Program-made: the position numbers and the translations under genes | The notes under the pieces: model-generated | Told to the model about the DNA's origin: nothing | The model's database searches: none | The model's input: the letters and a program-made list of their open reading frames with translations, nothing else | Shown here: in pieces, positions 16,257-25,200 of the stretch | How positions within the stretch are numbered: the first letter of the stretch is position 1 | Layout: the number at the start of each line of letters is the position of its first letter | Source: Pontibacter sp. G13 | GTDB taxonomy: Bacteria > Bacteroidota > Bacteroidia > J057 | Assembly (NCBI RefSeq): GCF_031851795.1 | Contig: NZ_CP134696.1 | Span: 186,001-250,000, forward strand | Length of the DNA stretch: 64,000 nucleotides | Direction of reading: 5' to 3'

Positions 16257-18719
16257 ATGAAAGTGCTGAAATTCGGTGGCACTTCGGTCGCTTCGCCCGA
16301 TCGTATCCATCACGTAGCCAGTATCTTGAGCAACTATGTTCAACAGGGAGAGCAAATTGCAGTCGTCGTATCTGCAATGGGCAAAATGACGGACCTGCTG
16401 GTGAAGATGAGCGAGACGGCAGCCAATGGCAGTGATGCCTATCTGGAGGATCTGCAATTTTTCTCCGACAAACACCGCGAGGTGGTCAATCAACTCATCA
16501 CCGATTCGAGCCGCCATCCGGCCATTCTTCAGGAAATTATCGATGGACAAACGGAATTGGGAAATTTGCTCCATGGATTGTACCTGACGCGCGACTTAAC
16601 CCCAAGAACACAAGACTACATCCTGAGCTTTGGCGAGCGCAGTAGCGCTTTTATTTTGGCTCAGGTTCTGGATAGCTATGGCACACCTGCTCGGTACGTC
16701 AATGCCAAAGAGATCATTCGGACAGATGACAAGTTCGGAAGTGCCAATGTGGATTGGAACTGCACATCAGAAGCCATCAATCGGCATTTTGCCCAATACC
16801 CAGATCAGGTATCTGTCGTGACCGGCTTTATCGCCTCCACTGACCAAGGCATTACCACGACATTGGGGCGTGGAGGCTCCGATTATTCGGCCTCAATCAT
16901 CGCCTCCTGTCTCAAAGCAGAGGAGATTCAAATCTGGACCGACGTGGATGGTGTGATGACCGCCGATCCTCGACGCGTACGTCAGGCATTCCCGGTACCG
17001 ACCATGAGTTATGAGGAGGCAATGGAAATGTCTCACTTTGGCGCAAGGGTTATCTACCCGCCCACGATCCTTCCTGCTCTCGAACAGGACATTCCGGTTC
17101 GAATCAAGAATACCTTTAACCCGGATGCTGAAGGCACGCTCATCAGCAGCAAACCCGATCCTTACGATACCACCGTCAAGGGAATAGCCTCAATCGGCAA
17201 CGTTTCGCTGGTTACACTCGAAGGTAGCGGGCTTTTCACCGCGTCTACCATCTCGGCGAGGCTTTTTCAGGTTTTGGCTAACGAGAAAATCAACGCATTC
17301 CTGATTACCCAAGGATCTTCCCAGCATAGCATCTGCTTTGCAATCCGTCCTGAGGACTCCGAATCCACCAAGCTTGCAATGGAATCCGAGTTTGAGTTGG
17401 AAATCAAAAGCAATTGGATTCGTCCAATCAAGGTGGAATTGGATCGTGCGATTATTTCCGTTATTGGAGATAACATGAAGAGTCAGCCGGGTATTTCAGG
17501 AAAATTTTTCCAAGCCCTCGGCAAAAACGGGATCAATGTGATTGCCACAGCCCAAGGTTCTTCCGAACGAAATATCTCGGTCGTCATCCGAAAGGAAGAT
17601 GAAGCCAAGGCGCTTACAGCTGTGCATGACGTCTTCTTCCTATCCAATTACTATACCCTCAACCTGTTTGTTGTGGGAGCGGGATTGGTCGGGAGTACCC
17701 TTCTCCGTCAGATTCAGGAGCAGGCGGAATTTCTTATGGAAACCCAATTCGTTGAAGTCAAAGTCGTCGGATTGGCCAATTCCAGAAAAATGCTCTTCGA
17801 TCTGCAAGGGATTGACCCTGAAAATTGGTCCAAAGAACTCGGAGAACGGGGAAAGACGAGCGATCTTCTCGGCTTCATCCAAGAGATGAAGGAATTGAAC
17901 TTGCCGAACAGTGTATTTGTAGACAACACGGCGAGTGGGCTCATCCCTCCCCACTATGGTGGAATTCTCGAATCGGCGATTTCAATCTCCACGCCCAATA
18001 AGATCGCCGTATCAGGCCCGTATCACGAATATTCCCGCCTGAAAAATCTTGCGGACAAGCATAGCGTGAAGTTTTTCTACGAAACCAATGTAGGTGCTGG
18101 ACTTCCCGTATTGACGACCCTGAAAGATCTGATTGATTCTGGAGACCGAATTTTGAAAATCGAAGGGGTGCTTTCCGGATCATTGTCCTACATCTTCAAT
18201 ACGTTCCGCGAAGGAGTTCCTTTTAGTTCCGTGGTCGAAGAGGCACAGACACTCGGGTATACAGAACCAGATCCACGGATCGACCTAAGTGGAAAGGATG
18301 TCGCTCGAAAACTGCTGATTTTGGCGCGGGAATCCGGCCTTCACATGGAGCCGGAGGATATCGAGGTGGAAAACATTCTGCCTCAGGCTGCCTTGGACGC
18401 ACCAGATGTACCAAACTTCATGGAAGAGCTCAAAAAGGCAGATGGTGATTTTGAGGCGAAACGCCAAGCAGCTGCAGCTGAAGGTAAAGTCTTGCGCTTC
18501 ATTGCCACGTTGGAAGATGGCCAAGCTAAGATCTCACTGCAGGCACTTGATGGAGAAAACCCTTTCTATAATCTCTCAGGGAGTGATAACATGATTGTAT
18601 TCACCTCCTTGCGCTATCGGGATCGTCCCTTGGTCATCAAAGGCCCAGGCGCTGGAGCAGAAGTGACAGCAGCGGGGGTATTTGCCGAGATCTTGAGAAT
18701 CGGTTATTACCTTTCCTAA
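16257..18719 (+). CDS. thrA: Bifunctional aspartate kinase / homoserine dehydrogenase
   Basis: 820 residues, the normal length of the fused enzyme, which catalyses the first and third steps from aspartate to homoserine for threonine and methionine. The kinase part (residues 1 to about 285) starts with KFGGTSVASPDRI and includes GRGGSDYSASIIA and WTDVDGVMTADPR. Two ACT-type regulatory segments follow (around residues 320-460), the usual site of threonine inhibition. The C-terminal homoserine dehydrogenase shows the NADP loop VVGAGLVGSTLL and the GVLSGSLSYIFN and YTEPDPRIDLSGKDVARK motifs. thrB and thrC are not adjacent. The leader has a promoter match and a hairpin, so expression may be controlled by attenuation. 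Confidence 0.97.
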   Translation: MKVLKFGGTSVASPDRIHHVASILSNYVQQGEQIAVVVSAMGKMTDLLVKMSETAANGSDAYLEDLQFFSDKHREVVNQLITDSSRHPAILQEIIDGQTELGNLLHGLYLTRDLTPRTQDYILSFGERSSAFILAQVLDSYGTPARYVNAKEIIRTDDKFGSANVDWNCTSEAINRHFAQYPDQVSVVTGFIASTDQGITTTLGRGGSDYSASIIASCLKAEEIQIWTDVDGVMTADPRRVRQAFPVPTMSYEEAMEMSHFGARVIYPPTILPALEQDIPVRIKNTFNPDAEGTLISSKPDPYDTTVKGIASIGNVSLVTLEGSGLFTASTISARLFQVLANEKINAFLITQGSSQHSICFAIRPEDSESTKLAMESEFELEIKSNWIRPIKVELDRAIISVIGDNMKSQPGISGKFFQALGKNGINVIATAQGSSERNISVVIRKEDEAKALTAVHDVFFLSNYYTLNLFVVGAGLVGSTLLRQIQEQAEFLMETQFVEVKVVGLANSRKMLFDLQGIDPENWSKELGERGKTSDLLGFIQEMKELNLPNSVFVDNTASGLIPPHYGGILESAISISTPNKIAVSGPYHEYSRLKNLADKHSVKFFYETNVGAGLPVLTTLKDLIDSGDRILKIEGVLSGSLSYIFNTFREGVPFSSVVEEAQTLGYTEPDPRIDLSGKDVARKLLILARESGLHMEPEDIEVENILPQAALDAPDVPNFMEELKKADGDFEAKRQAAAAEGKVLRFIATLEDGQAKISLQALDGENPFYNLSGSDNMIVFTSLRYRDRPLVIKGPGAGAEVTAAGVFAEILRIGYYLS

Positions 18720-18738
18720 AAGTGTTTCAATGAAAAGT

Positions 18739-18773
18739 ACGCCCCAACCGATGTGATCGGTTGGGGCGTTTTT
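18739..18773 (+). terminator. Intrinsic terminator of thrA
   Basis: A perfect 14-base stem ACGCCCCAACCGAT / ATCGGTTGGGGCGT with a 3-base loop, followed by TTTT. Confidence 0.95.
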
Positions 18774-18829
18774 CATCTTGTAGGGCTTTCAACTTGAAAA
18801 CTTAGGACGAAGATTGCTTCTAGGCTACT

Positions 18830-19357
18830 CTATTCAGGAAAATCGATCAACTGGACATCAAACCGGAGATTTTCATCTGGTTCAATTCCCACATCAGGCA
18901 ATCCAATTGTCCCGTAGGCATTGCCAGAGGGAACGAGCACAACGGCCGCACTACCTCTAGTCAACTCCCTGATTCCATCTCGCAATCCCAAAATGATCTC
19001 TCCCATCAACAGTTGGACGGTATCGGTATTTGCAGGGATCAATTCCCGCCCAGATAAGGTTTGGCTACTGTAAATAACCTGAACCGTATCTAGCGTCAAG
19101 GGCTTGTCAGTCGTATCTATGGGGATTGTATAGCTGACGAAAACATCATTGGAGGTTAAATTTCCCTCCAAACCCAAAGAGTCCGCATACGCCTGAATGG
19201 CAATCAAATCATCTACCAGCTGGGCAGCCTCCCGTTCTGCTTCCGCGTCGGGATCCACACACGAGGCGCAAACCAGCGAGAGCAGAAATAGAATCGCCCA
19301 ACCTCGGATGGTCCAAGTTGGGCGAAGAAAATTATAGATAGAAACCGGCTGTATCAT
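18830..19357 (-). CDS. FKBP-type peptidyl-prolyl isomerase-like lipoprotein (second of pair)
   Basis: 175 residues. The N-terminal hydrophobic segment WAILFLLSLVCASC ends in a Cys that could be lipidated, although the residue at -3 is unusual. An acidic helix and then an FKBP-like domain follow: VQVIYSSQTLSGRELIP, GEIILGLRDGIRELTRGSAAVVLVPSGNAYGTIGLPDVGIEPDENLRFDVQLI. The start ATG overlaps the stop of the upstream FKBP gene by four bases (ATGA), so the two are translationally coupled. It is more divergent than its neighbour, and several positions that line the active pocket differ, so isomerase activity is uncertain. Probably acts on folding of exported proteins. Confidence 0.82.
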   Translation of the reverse strand: MIQPVSIYNFLRPTWTIRGWAILFLLSLVCASCVDPDAEAEREAAQLVDDLIAIQAYADSLGLEGNLTSNDVFVSYTIPIDTTDKPLTLDTVQVIYSSQTLSGRELIPANTDTVQLLMGEIILGLRDGIRELTRGSAAVVLVPSGNAYGTIGLPDVGIEPDENLRFDVQLIDFPE

Positions 19358-19836
19358 ATGATATCAACAAGCTTAATGTCAAATCTCAAGACAGCATCAC
19401 CCGGAACTGCAGAACCTGCTCCGTTTGTACCATAACCAAGTCTAGAAGGAATCAAAAGCACTCCTTCAGATCCTACAGAAAAATGCGTCAATCCAAGTTG
19501 CCATCCTCGAATCAGAGTTCCCAGCTCAAATTGAACAGGAAAACCATTGGATGAATCAAATTGGGTTCCATTCAACAGGAAACCTGAATAGACGATTTCC
19601 ACCTTGTCAGTGGCGTCTGGAAAATCCTGTCCATTGCCTTCTTTGGTAACGGCATAATAGACGTCATCGTCATCGAATTGGCCATCTATATTGTTGTCTG
19701 CGGCATACTCAAGAATGAGATCTTTGTCGATTGTCATCTGGTCCTCAAAAGTGACATTGTCGCTACAACCAGAAAATACGGCAATCATCGCAACCGCGAA
19801 AAAAACAGAAATCCGTTGGATTGTTTGAAACTTCAT
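19354..19836 (-). CDS. FKBP-type peptidyl-prolyl cis-trans isomerase lipoprotein (first of pair)
   Basis: 160 residues. A lipoprotein signal VAMIAVFSGC, then a linker with an acidic loop (NNIDGQFDDDDVYYAVTKEG), then an FKBP domain: VEIVYSGFLLNGTQFDSS, GTLIRGWQLGLTHFSVGSEGVLLIPSRLGYG, and VPGDAVLRFDIKLVDI. The conserved pocket residues of FKBPs (Y, FDSS, W, LIPxxLGYG) are present, so it is probably active. It is the middle gene of a three-gene set: a 39-residue membrane protein upstream and a second FKBP downstream. The family helps fold periplasmic and outer-membrane proteins; some Bacteroidota members are linked to gliding and secretion, which is only a possibility here. Confidence 0.9.
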   Translation of the reverse strand: MKFQTIQRISVFFAVAMIAVFSGCSDNVTFEDQMTIDKDLILEYAADNNIDGQFDDDDVYYAVTKEGNGQDFPDATDKVEIVYSGFLLNGTQFDSSNGFPVQFELGTLIRGWQLGLTHFSVGSEGVLLIPSRLGYGTNGAGSAVPGDAVLRFDIKLVDII

Positions 19837-19871
19837 AGGTTCACTGGGTCAATTATCGAGATGAAGTTAGG

Positions 19872-19991
19872 CTAACGAAGGAATAAAAACAGGGCAAAAA
19901 TCAGGATCATGGAAAAAAGCAGGATATACATGGTTAATTCCACCTGAATATAGTCCTTGTACTTTTGGATCAGCTCCATCAACTTCTTCAT
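19872..19991 (-). CDS. Small single-span membrane protein (39 residues)
   Basis: Read on the minus strand from ATG at 19991 to TAG at 19872. A basic/amphipathic N-terminal half (MKKLMELIQKYKDYIQVE) is followed by one strong membrane span (MYILLFSMILIFALFLFLR). It lies 35 bases upstream of the first FKBP lipoprotein gene on the same strand and so probably begins that operon. The clear charge pattern and position support a real gene. A second in-frame ATG at residue 5 is possible. A TATATTTG motif ends four bases before the first ATG, which would make the message leaderless from that ATG. Function unknown. Confidence 0.6.
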   Translation of the reverse strand: MKKLMELIQKYKDYIQVELTMYILLFSMILIFALFLFLR

Positions 19992-19995
19992 AAGG

Positions 19996-20003
19996 CAAAT
20001 ATA
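19996..20003 (-). promoter_or_regulatory. Candidate -7 element for the small membrane protein / FKBP operon
   Basis: On the minus strand TATATTTG, an exact TAnnTTTG match, four bases before the ATG at 19991. No TTG at the right distance upstream. An imperfect 11-base palindrome GGGAAGGTTTA / TAAACCTTTCCC lies further upstream at 20026-20057. Confidence 0.35.
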
Positions 20004-20159
20004 TCAATTTTGATGGAGTTGAGGAGGGAAGGTTTATTTTGTCTGTAAACCTTTCCCATCATGCCAGTGACAGCACTTATGCCTTGCCGATGCATATCGT
20101 TCCAAGTCGGTGATGCACGTTCCCTGATCATTTCTTAATTTCGCTCAAAAAAGAGCGGC

Positions 20160-22112
20160 TTGCTAAATCTGGACAACATCGGAATCGAATTTGGGGGCAA
20201 TTGGCTTATGCGCAACGCGAGCTATCAATTTTTGCCCAATGAGCGGATCGGCCTTATCGGTCGAAATGGGGCAGGTAAGTCCACGCTTCTCAAAGTCATA
20301 GCTGGAGAAATCATTCCCACAGAGGGAAAAATTCACAAATCCGGCAACCTCAATATTGCCTTTTTCAATCAGGATTTGCTTTCCTACCAGACTGATCGAG
20401 CGATCTTCGAGGTAGCCAAGGATGCATTTTTGCCCTTGTTGGAACAGAAGGCAAAAATTGACCTCCTCCTAAAAAAGCTCGAATCTGGGGAAGCTCCTGT
20501 CGAGGATTGGGATGAGTTGACGCAGTTACAAGACCACTTCGAGGCCCGAGAAGGAAATCAGATTGATGCAAAAGTTTCAGGCATCCTTACGGGTCTGGGA
20601 TTTACCTATGACCAACAACTTCAGCCTTTCCACACCTTTTCAGGGGGATGGCGAATGCGGGTACTATTGGCCAAGCTCTTGCTGCAGGAACCAGACATCC
20701 TGTTGATGGACGAACCGACCAACCACTTGGACCTCCCTTCCATTCAGTGGCTGGAAAGCTATCTAAAAAGCTTCAAAGGCACAGTCATTCTCGTTTCTCA
20801 CGACCGATTTTTCCTTGACAGAATTGCCCAGAAAATTGTGGAGATTTCGCTCAAGAAAATGCACGAGTATTCAGGCAATTACTCCTTTTACCTAAAGGAA
20901 AAGGAAGAGCGACACGAGCAGCACAAACGCGCCTACGAGAATCAACAAAAATTCATTGCTGAACAGGAAAAGTTCATCAATAGATTCCGATACAAAGCCA
21001 CAAAAGCCAGGCAAGTACAAAGCAAAATCAAGCAGCTAGAGAAAATAGAGTTGCTTCAAGCTCCTGAGGAGGAACATGTCAAATTGGATATCCGATTTGA
21101 AATGCGTATCCGGTCAGGCAAGGAGGTCTTGCGAATGAAGGAGGTCAGCAAATCCTATGAAGACCTCAACGTGATTCAAGGCACGAGCGCCACGGTCATG
21201 CGTGGAGATAAGATCGCTTTGATCGGTGCCAACGGAACGGGTAAGTCGACTTTCCTTCGCATGATGGCCGATACGGAGACATTTGAAGGTATCCGTGAAG
21301 AAGGCCACCAAGTTCAGTCGAGCTTTTTTGCCCAGCATCAGCTTGAATCTCTTGACTTGAAAAGGACCATCTTCCAAGAGATGAGTCACTCGATCTCGGA
21401 TAAAACAGAGCAAGAGATCCGCACGGTGCTTGGTTGCTTCATGTTCTCAGGCGACACTATTGAAAAACGGATTCAGGTATTATCCGGTGGGGAAAAGTCT
21501 CGAGTAGCGCTCGCAAAAACGCTCATGTCAGAAGCCAATTTCCTGATGCTCGATGAGCCGACCAACCACTTGGACATCCCCAGCATTCAAATCTTGGTAG
21601 ATGCGCTTTTGGCTTATGAAGGAACCTATGTAGTGGTCTCTCACGACCGCCATTTCCTGAATCAAGTGGCCAACAAGGTTTGGTATATCGAGGATGGTCA
21701 AATCAAGGAATATCCAGGAACCTATGCCGAATACGAGGCGTGGAAGGCACGACAAGCAGCACCTATTGAAACCGAAAAGGAAGTCGCTACAAAGGCCGAT
21801 GAACCTACGACAGAAGCAGATCAACCTGCTGGCAAGTCCATGAGTTTTCAAGCGCAAAAACGAGCAAAAAACCGACTAAAAAAGCTCGAACGAGAGTTGC
21901 CGAGCATTGAGAACTCCATCGAAGAACTAGAAACTGCCCTTGCAGCAAAAGAGGCAGAAATGGCTGATCCCGAGGTCGCTTCAGACTTCGGCAAACTTCA
22001 AGAGGTTCAGGATAGCTATCAAAAGCTTCAAACCCAGTTGAATGAAGCCAATGAGCAATGGGAAGAAATCTCCATGGAAATGGAAGAGCTTTCCGAGTTG
22101 TTGGGAAATTAA
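20160..22112 (+). CDS. ABC-F family ATP-binding protein (Uup/YdiF-like)
   Basis: 650 residues with two nucleotide-binding domains and no membrane part. First domain: Walker A GRNGAGKST, signature FSGGWRMRVLLAKLL, Walker B ILLMDEPTNHLDL. The linker is rich in charged residues. Second domain: GANGTGKST, LSGGEKSRVALAKTL, FLMLDEPTNHLD. The C-terminal 90 residues form an acidic coiled coil (LKKLERELPSIENSIEELE...). ABC-F proteins act on the ribosome to ease stalls, and some protect against antibiotics; no feature here marks resistance. The start is TTG at 20160, since translation from it gives the family N-terminus MLNLDNIGIEFGG with an A/G-rich stretch upstream and no in-frame ATG fits. Confidence 0.93.
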   Translation: MLNLDNIGIEFGGNWLMRNASYQFLPNERIGLIGRNGAGKSTLLKVIAGEIIPTEGKIHKSGNLNIAFFNQDLLSYQTDRAIFEVAKDAFLPLLEQKAKIDLLLKKLESGEAPVEDWDELTQLQDHFEAREGNQIDAKVSGILTGLGFTYDQQLQPFHTFSGGWRMRVLLAKLLLQEPDILLMDEPTNHLDLPSIQWLESYLKSFKGTVILVSHDRFFLDRIAQKIVEISLKKMHEYSGNYSFYLKEKEERHEQHKRAYENQQKFIAEQEKFINRFRYKATKARQVQSKIKQLEKIELLQAPEEEHVKLDIRFEMRIRSGKEVLRMKEVSKSYEDLNVIQGTSATVMRGDKIALIGANGTGKSTFLRMMADTETFEGIREEGHQVQSSFFAQHQLESLDLKRTIFQEMSHSISDKTEQEIRTVLGCFMFSGDTIEKRIQVLSGGEKSRVALAKTLMSEANFLMLDEPTNHLDIPSIQILVDALLAYEGTYVVVSHDRHFLNQVANKVWYIEDGQIKEYPGTYAEYEAWKARQAAPIETEKEVATKADEPTTEADQPAGKSMSFQAQKRAKNRLKKLERELPSIENSIEELETALAAKEAEMADPEVASDFGKLQEVQDSYQKLQTQLNEANEQWEEISMEMEELSELLGN

Positions 22113-22150
22113 GATTCTGACACCATCCTAAATTAGGTCTTCTATAAAGG

Positions 22151-22186
22151 AAAACGGCCGTCTTGCCATCAAGACGGCCGTTTTTT
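22151..22186. terminator. Bidirectional terminator between the ABC-F and macroglobulin genes
   Basis: AAAACGGCCGTCTTG / CAAGACGGCCGTTTT is a perfect 15-base stem with a 4-base loop and a T run on both strands. It closes both convergent genes. Confidence 0.95.
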
Positions 22187-22202
22187 AGGCAATTAGAATA
22201 GA

Positions 22203-25200
22203 CTAATTACCAGCAGTATCTTCTACGACTTGGACCCATTTCCCGCCTTGACGGGCTGAAATGGTATGATCGTACATAGCTTCAGATTTAATCTGCGGAA
22301 AGTAGAAACGTCCCAGATAGGAAGCATTGAGATTCACCGTAAAGGTCTTTGAAGCTCCTTTCTTCAAATCGAAGAAGGTATAGACTCGATCATCTCGAAT
22401 ATCCTGATATTCAGGCAAGTCCCCTATTTGCTCAGAGCCGTCCAGTCTCGAATTGTGAATCTCCCATCCAGAAGGGAAAATCTGAGAAATAACCATTTCC
22501 TCATAATCGCGATTTCCTGTATTCGTGACTTGAACTGTCAAGCGGAAATCAGTCCCTTGAGCGAGCTCCTTCGGATCGATGGGATTTCCAGCCAGATCGG
22601 CGAATGTAACCCCCATCTTCAGGCCAGATTCAGATTTGGTGGTATCTCCAACTCTCGGGATTCCATCCACAATGATTCTTGGATAAAGGGTTGTCTTCCC
22701 GCTGTTCTTGAACTCCACCTCACCGCGAGAAACCTTTGGCATATCATAGGCCCACATGGGGTGATCACTCTTCACCTTGATCCAGTCTCCTCCTTTGATT
22801 CGATAGGAAAACTCCATGGATTGGGCATCCTCGGTCAACCCTGCATAGGTCGCCATTCCAAGCAAGCTATAAGCTGTCGTTTGGGTGGAATACCATTTGT
22901 CGCTGGAGAGGCTTCCTGAGATCTCATTGACGAGCGGCATCATCCGATCCCGTTGTCCCATTTCACTTGCGAGCATCAAGATCATGGCTTTATCTCGAAG
23001 TTGAGAGCCATAAGTTCCCCCCAATTCTCGATAATCATCTACCGTTGTACCCAATTTCTTGGCGATCTTGTTCGCCACTTCTTTTTGGCCTGCTTGTGCA
23101 TAGGCCCCAGCCAGCAACCATTGTGCGACAGGATCCACTTCCTTTTGACGGCGCATCCGATTCATGGCACCCAATTCAGGTTTTCCAGCCATTGCAAGCA
23201 AATACAACCGATATCCTTGGGTCAATTCTTCCCTTCTTTCAGTGCCTACCCAAGATTTGGCGGTTTGGGTCTGATAACCGATCCACTTATCCATCATCCC
23301 AGATGGGAGAGAATACCCTAATTCTTTCGCCTCAAGTAGGAAATGACCTGCATAGTTGGTCCCCCATTGATTCGATTGCCCTACGCCCGGCCAATAAGCC
23401 AAACTACCATCGGATTGCTGGAAATGGAGCAGTCGCTTGATTCCTGCCTTGACATTCCCGTCAATTTCCTTTTTCCGCTTATCGGAAAGTTCCAGAAGTT
23501 GGGCAGCATAGAGTTGCGGGAATACACTGGAAGTAGTTTGCTCCACACAGCCATAGGGGTAGCGAATCAAATATCCAAGTCTCTGACCTAGGTTGATCGG
23601 AGGAATCGAAGATACTTCTATCGAACCATGATTGGTACTGGAAATCCCAATGGGTTTGAGGTCATGCTTCCAAGATTTGCCTGCAACCACGGTTGATGCA
23701 TGAACATCCGTCACACGCTGATTGGGGTTGCGAATCTCCACCTCCACATCGTATACCGAAACTGCAGCGCCAGATTTCGCCGTAATTTGAATCCGATCAG
23801 TGCCCACAGAATTCATCACATTCAGACCGAATGTGGTCATTTTTTCACCGGGCTCATAGAATCTGACGATTTGAGACTCTTCTCCATCCACTAGAATTTT
23901 TCTGCCAGACTTCACCTCGACATTCACCGCCTTGACCTTTTCACTCATGGCAAACAAAGTCACGGGAAGTTGTAACTCCTCGCCGGGTCCCAACACACGA
24001 GGTAGTGTTCCCAAGACCATCAAATCTTGCTTGACAGGCACCGCTTTTGCGGCATTTCCATAAGATCCATCCGGATTGCCGGCAACCACCATCACCCGTA
24101 CTTCCCCGACATAATTCGGCATCGAAAGCTTATGGGATTTGCGCTCTCCAGCCTTCAATTCAAACGGCCCTAGGTATTCCACGACCGGTTTAAATCGATC
24201 TGCCTTTTTGGATTTTGGACCTTCATTGGCCATATCCCCACCAATACTGAGTAGGCTTTTGGCTCCGAATGCTCCAAGCACCTGATCGAAGACATCCCAT
24301 GTTTTCACATCCAGAGCGACTCGCTTGTAAAACTCCTTCCAAGGATCTGGGGTCTCAAATCGAGTCAATCCTAAAAGTCCTTCATCCACAACTGCCAATG
24401 TATAGGTCATGGGTCTTCCCGTCGCCTCTGAAATCTGCACCTGATAATCCTCCATCGGCTTGATCTCCTCTTTCATGGCGATTACAGGCTGAATATGCGT
24501 AGTCGGATCTTCCACACTTAAGGGCAGAACGCCATATAGTCGAATGGGAAGCCCATTGCTCGTCTGGGCATGGGGCTGCAGATAGGTGACATTCACATAG
24601 ATATTGGGCGCCATCTCTGCTGTAGTAGGAAATGAGAATTCTGTCATTCCATCCGAAGCATCCACCCAGTATGATTTCAACACCTTGGTTCCATTTTCAA
24701 TACTCACCAATGCTCGACCTTGCTTCCCTGTAGGAATACTCAACTTGACAGCGTCTCCCACGGAATAAGTCTCTCGATCAGCGGAGAATTCAAGCATCGT
24801 GGCTCCTCCACGGTCATTGTCTGTGGACTTTCCAGCCCAGCCGGGCCAATCGATGTAGATGAACTGCCCTGAAGCATGCCCCTGATCATCAACCGCACGA
24901 ATCAGATATCGCCCCCAATCCGGATAATCGACACGCAAATTGAAAGTACCAGATCCATTCACTGTTTCGACCGTCTGGCGATCTAATTCCTGAGCATTGA
25001 CACGGCCATTGTACATAGTGATGTGCTCAGAAGATTGATCCCACCACCATTTCCATCCAACTTTGTAAAGCGTCACTTCAACGGATGAAGAAGTTGGCTT
25101 ACCTGATGGATCTACTGTTACGATCTTGACTTGGTGATCTTCATCTGTCAGCAACATCCCACGCTTGGCGTCTCCTTTTGGAGCTTTTACCCCCACATAG

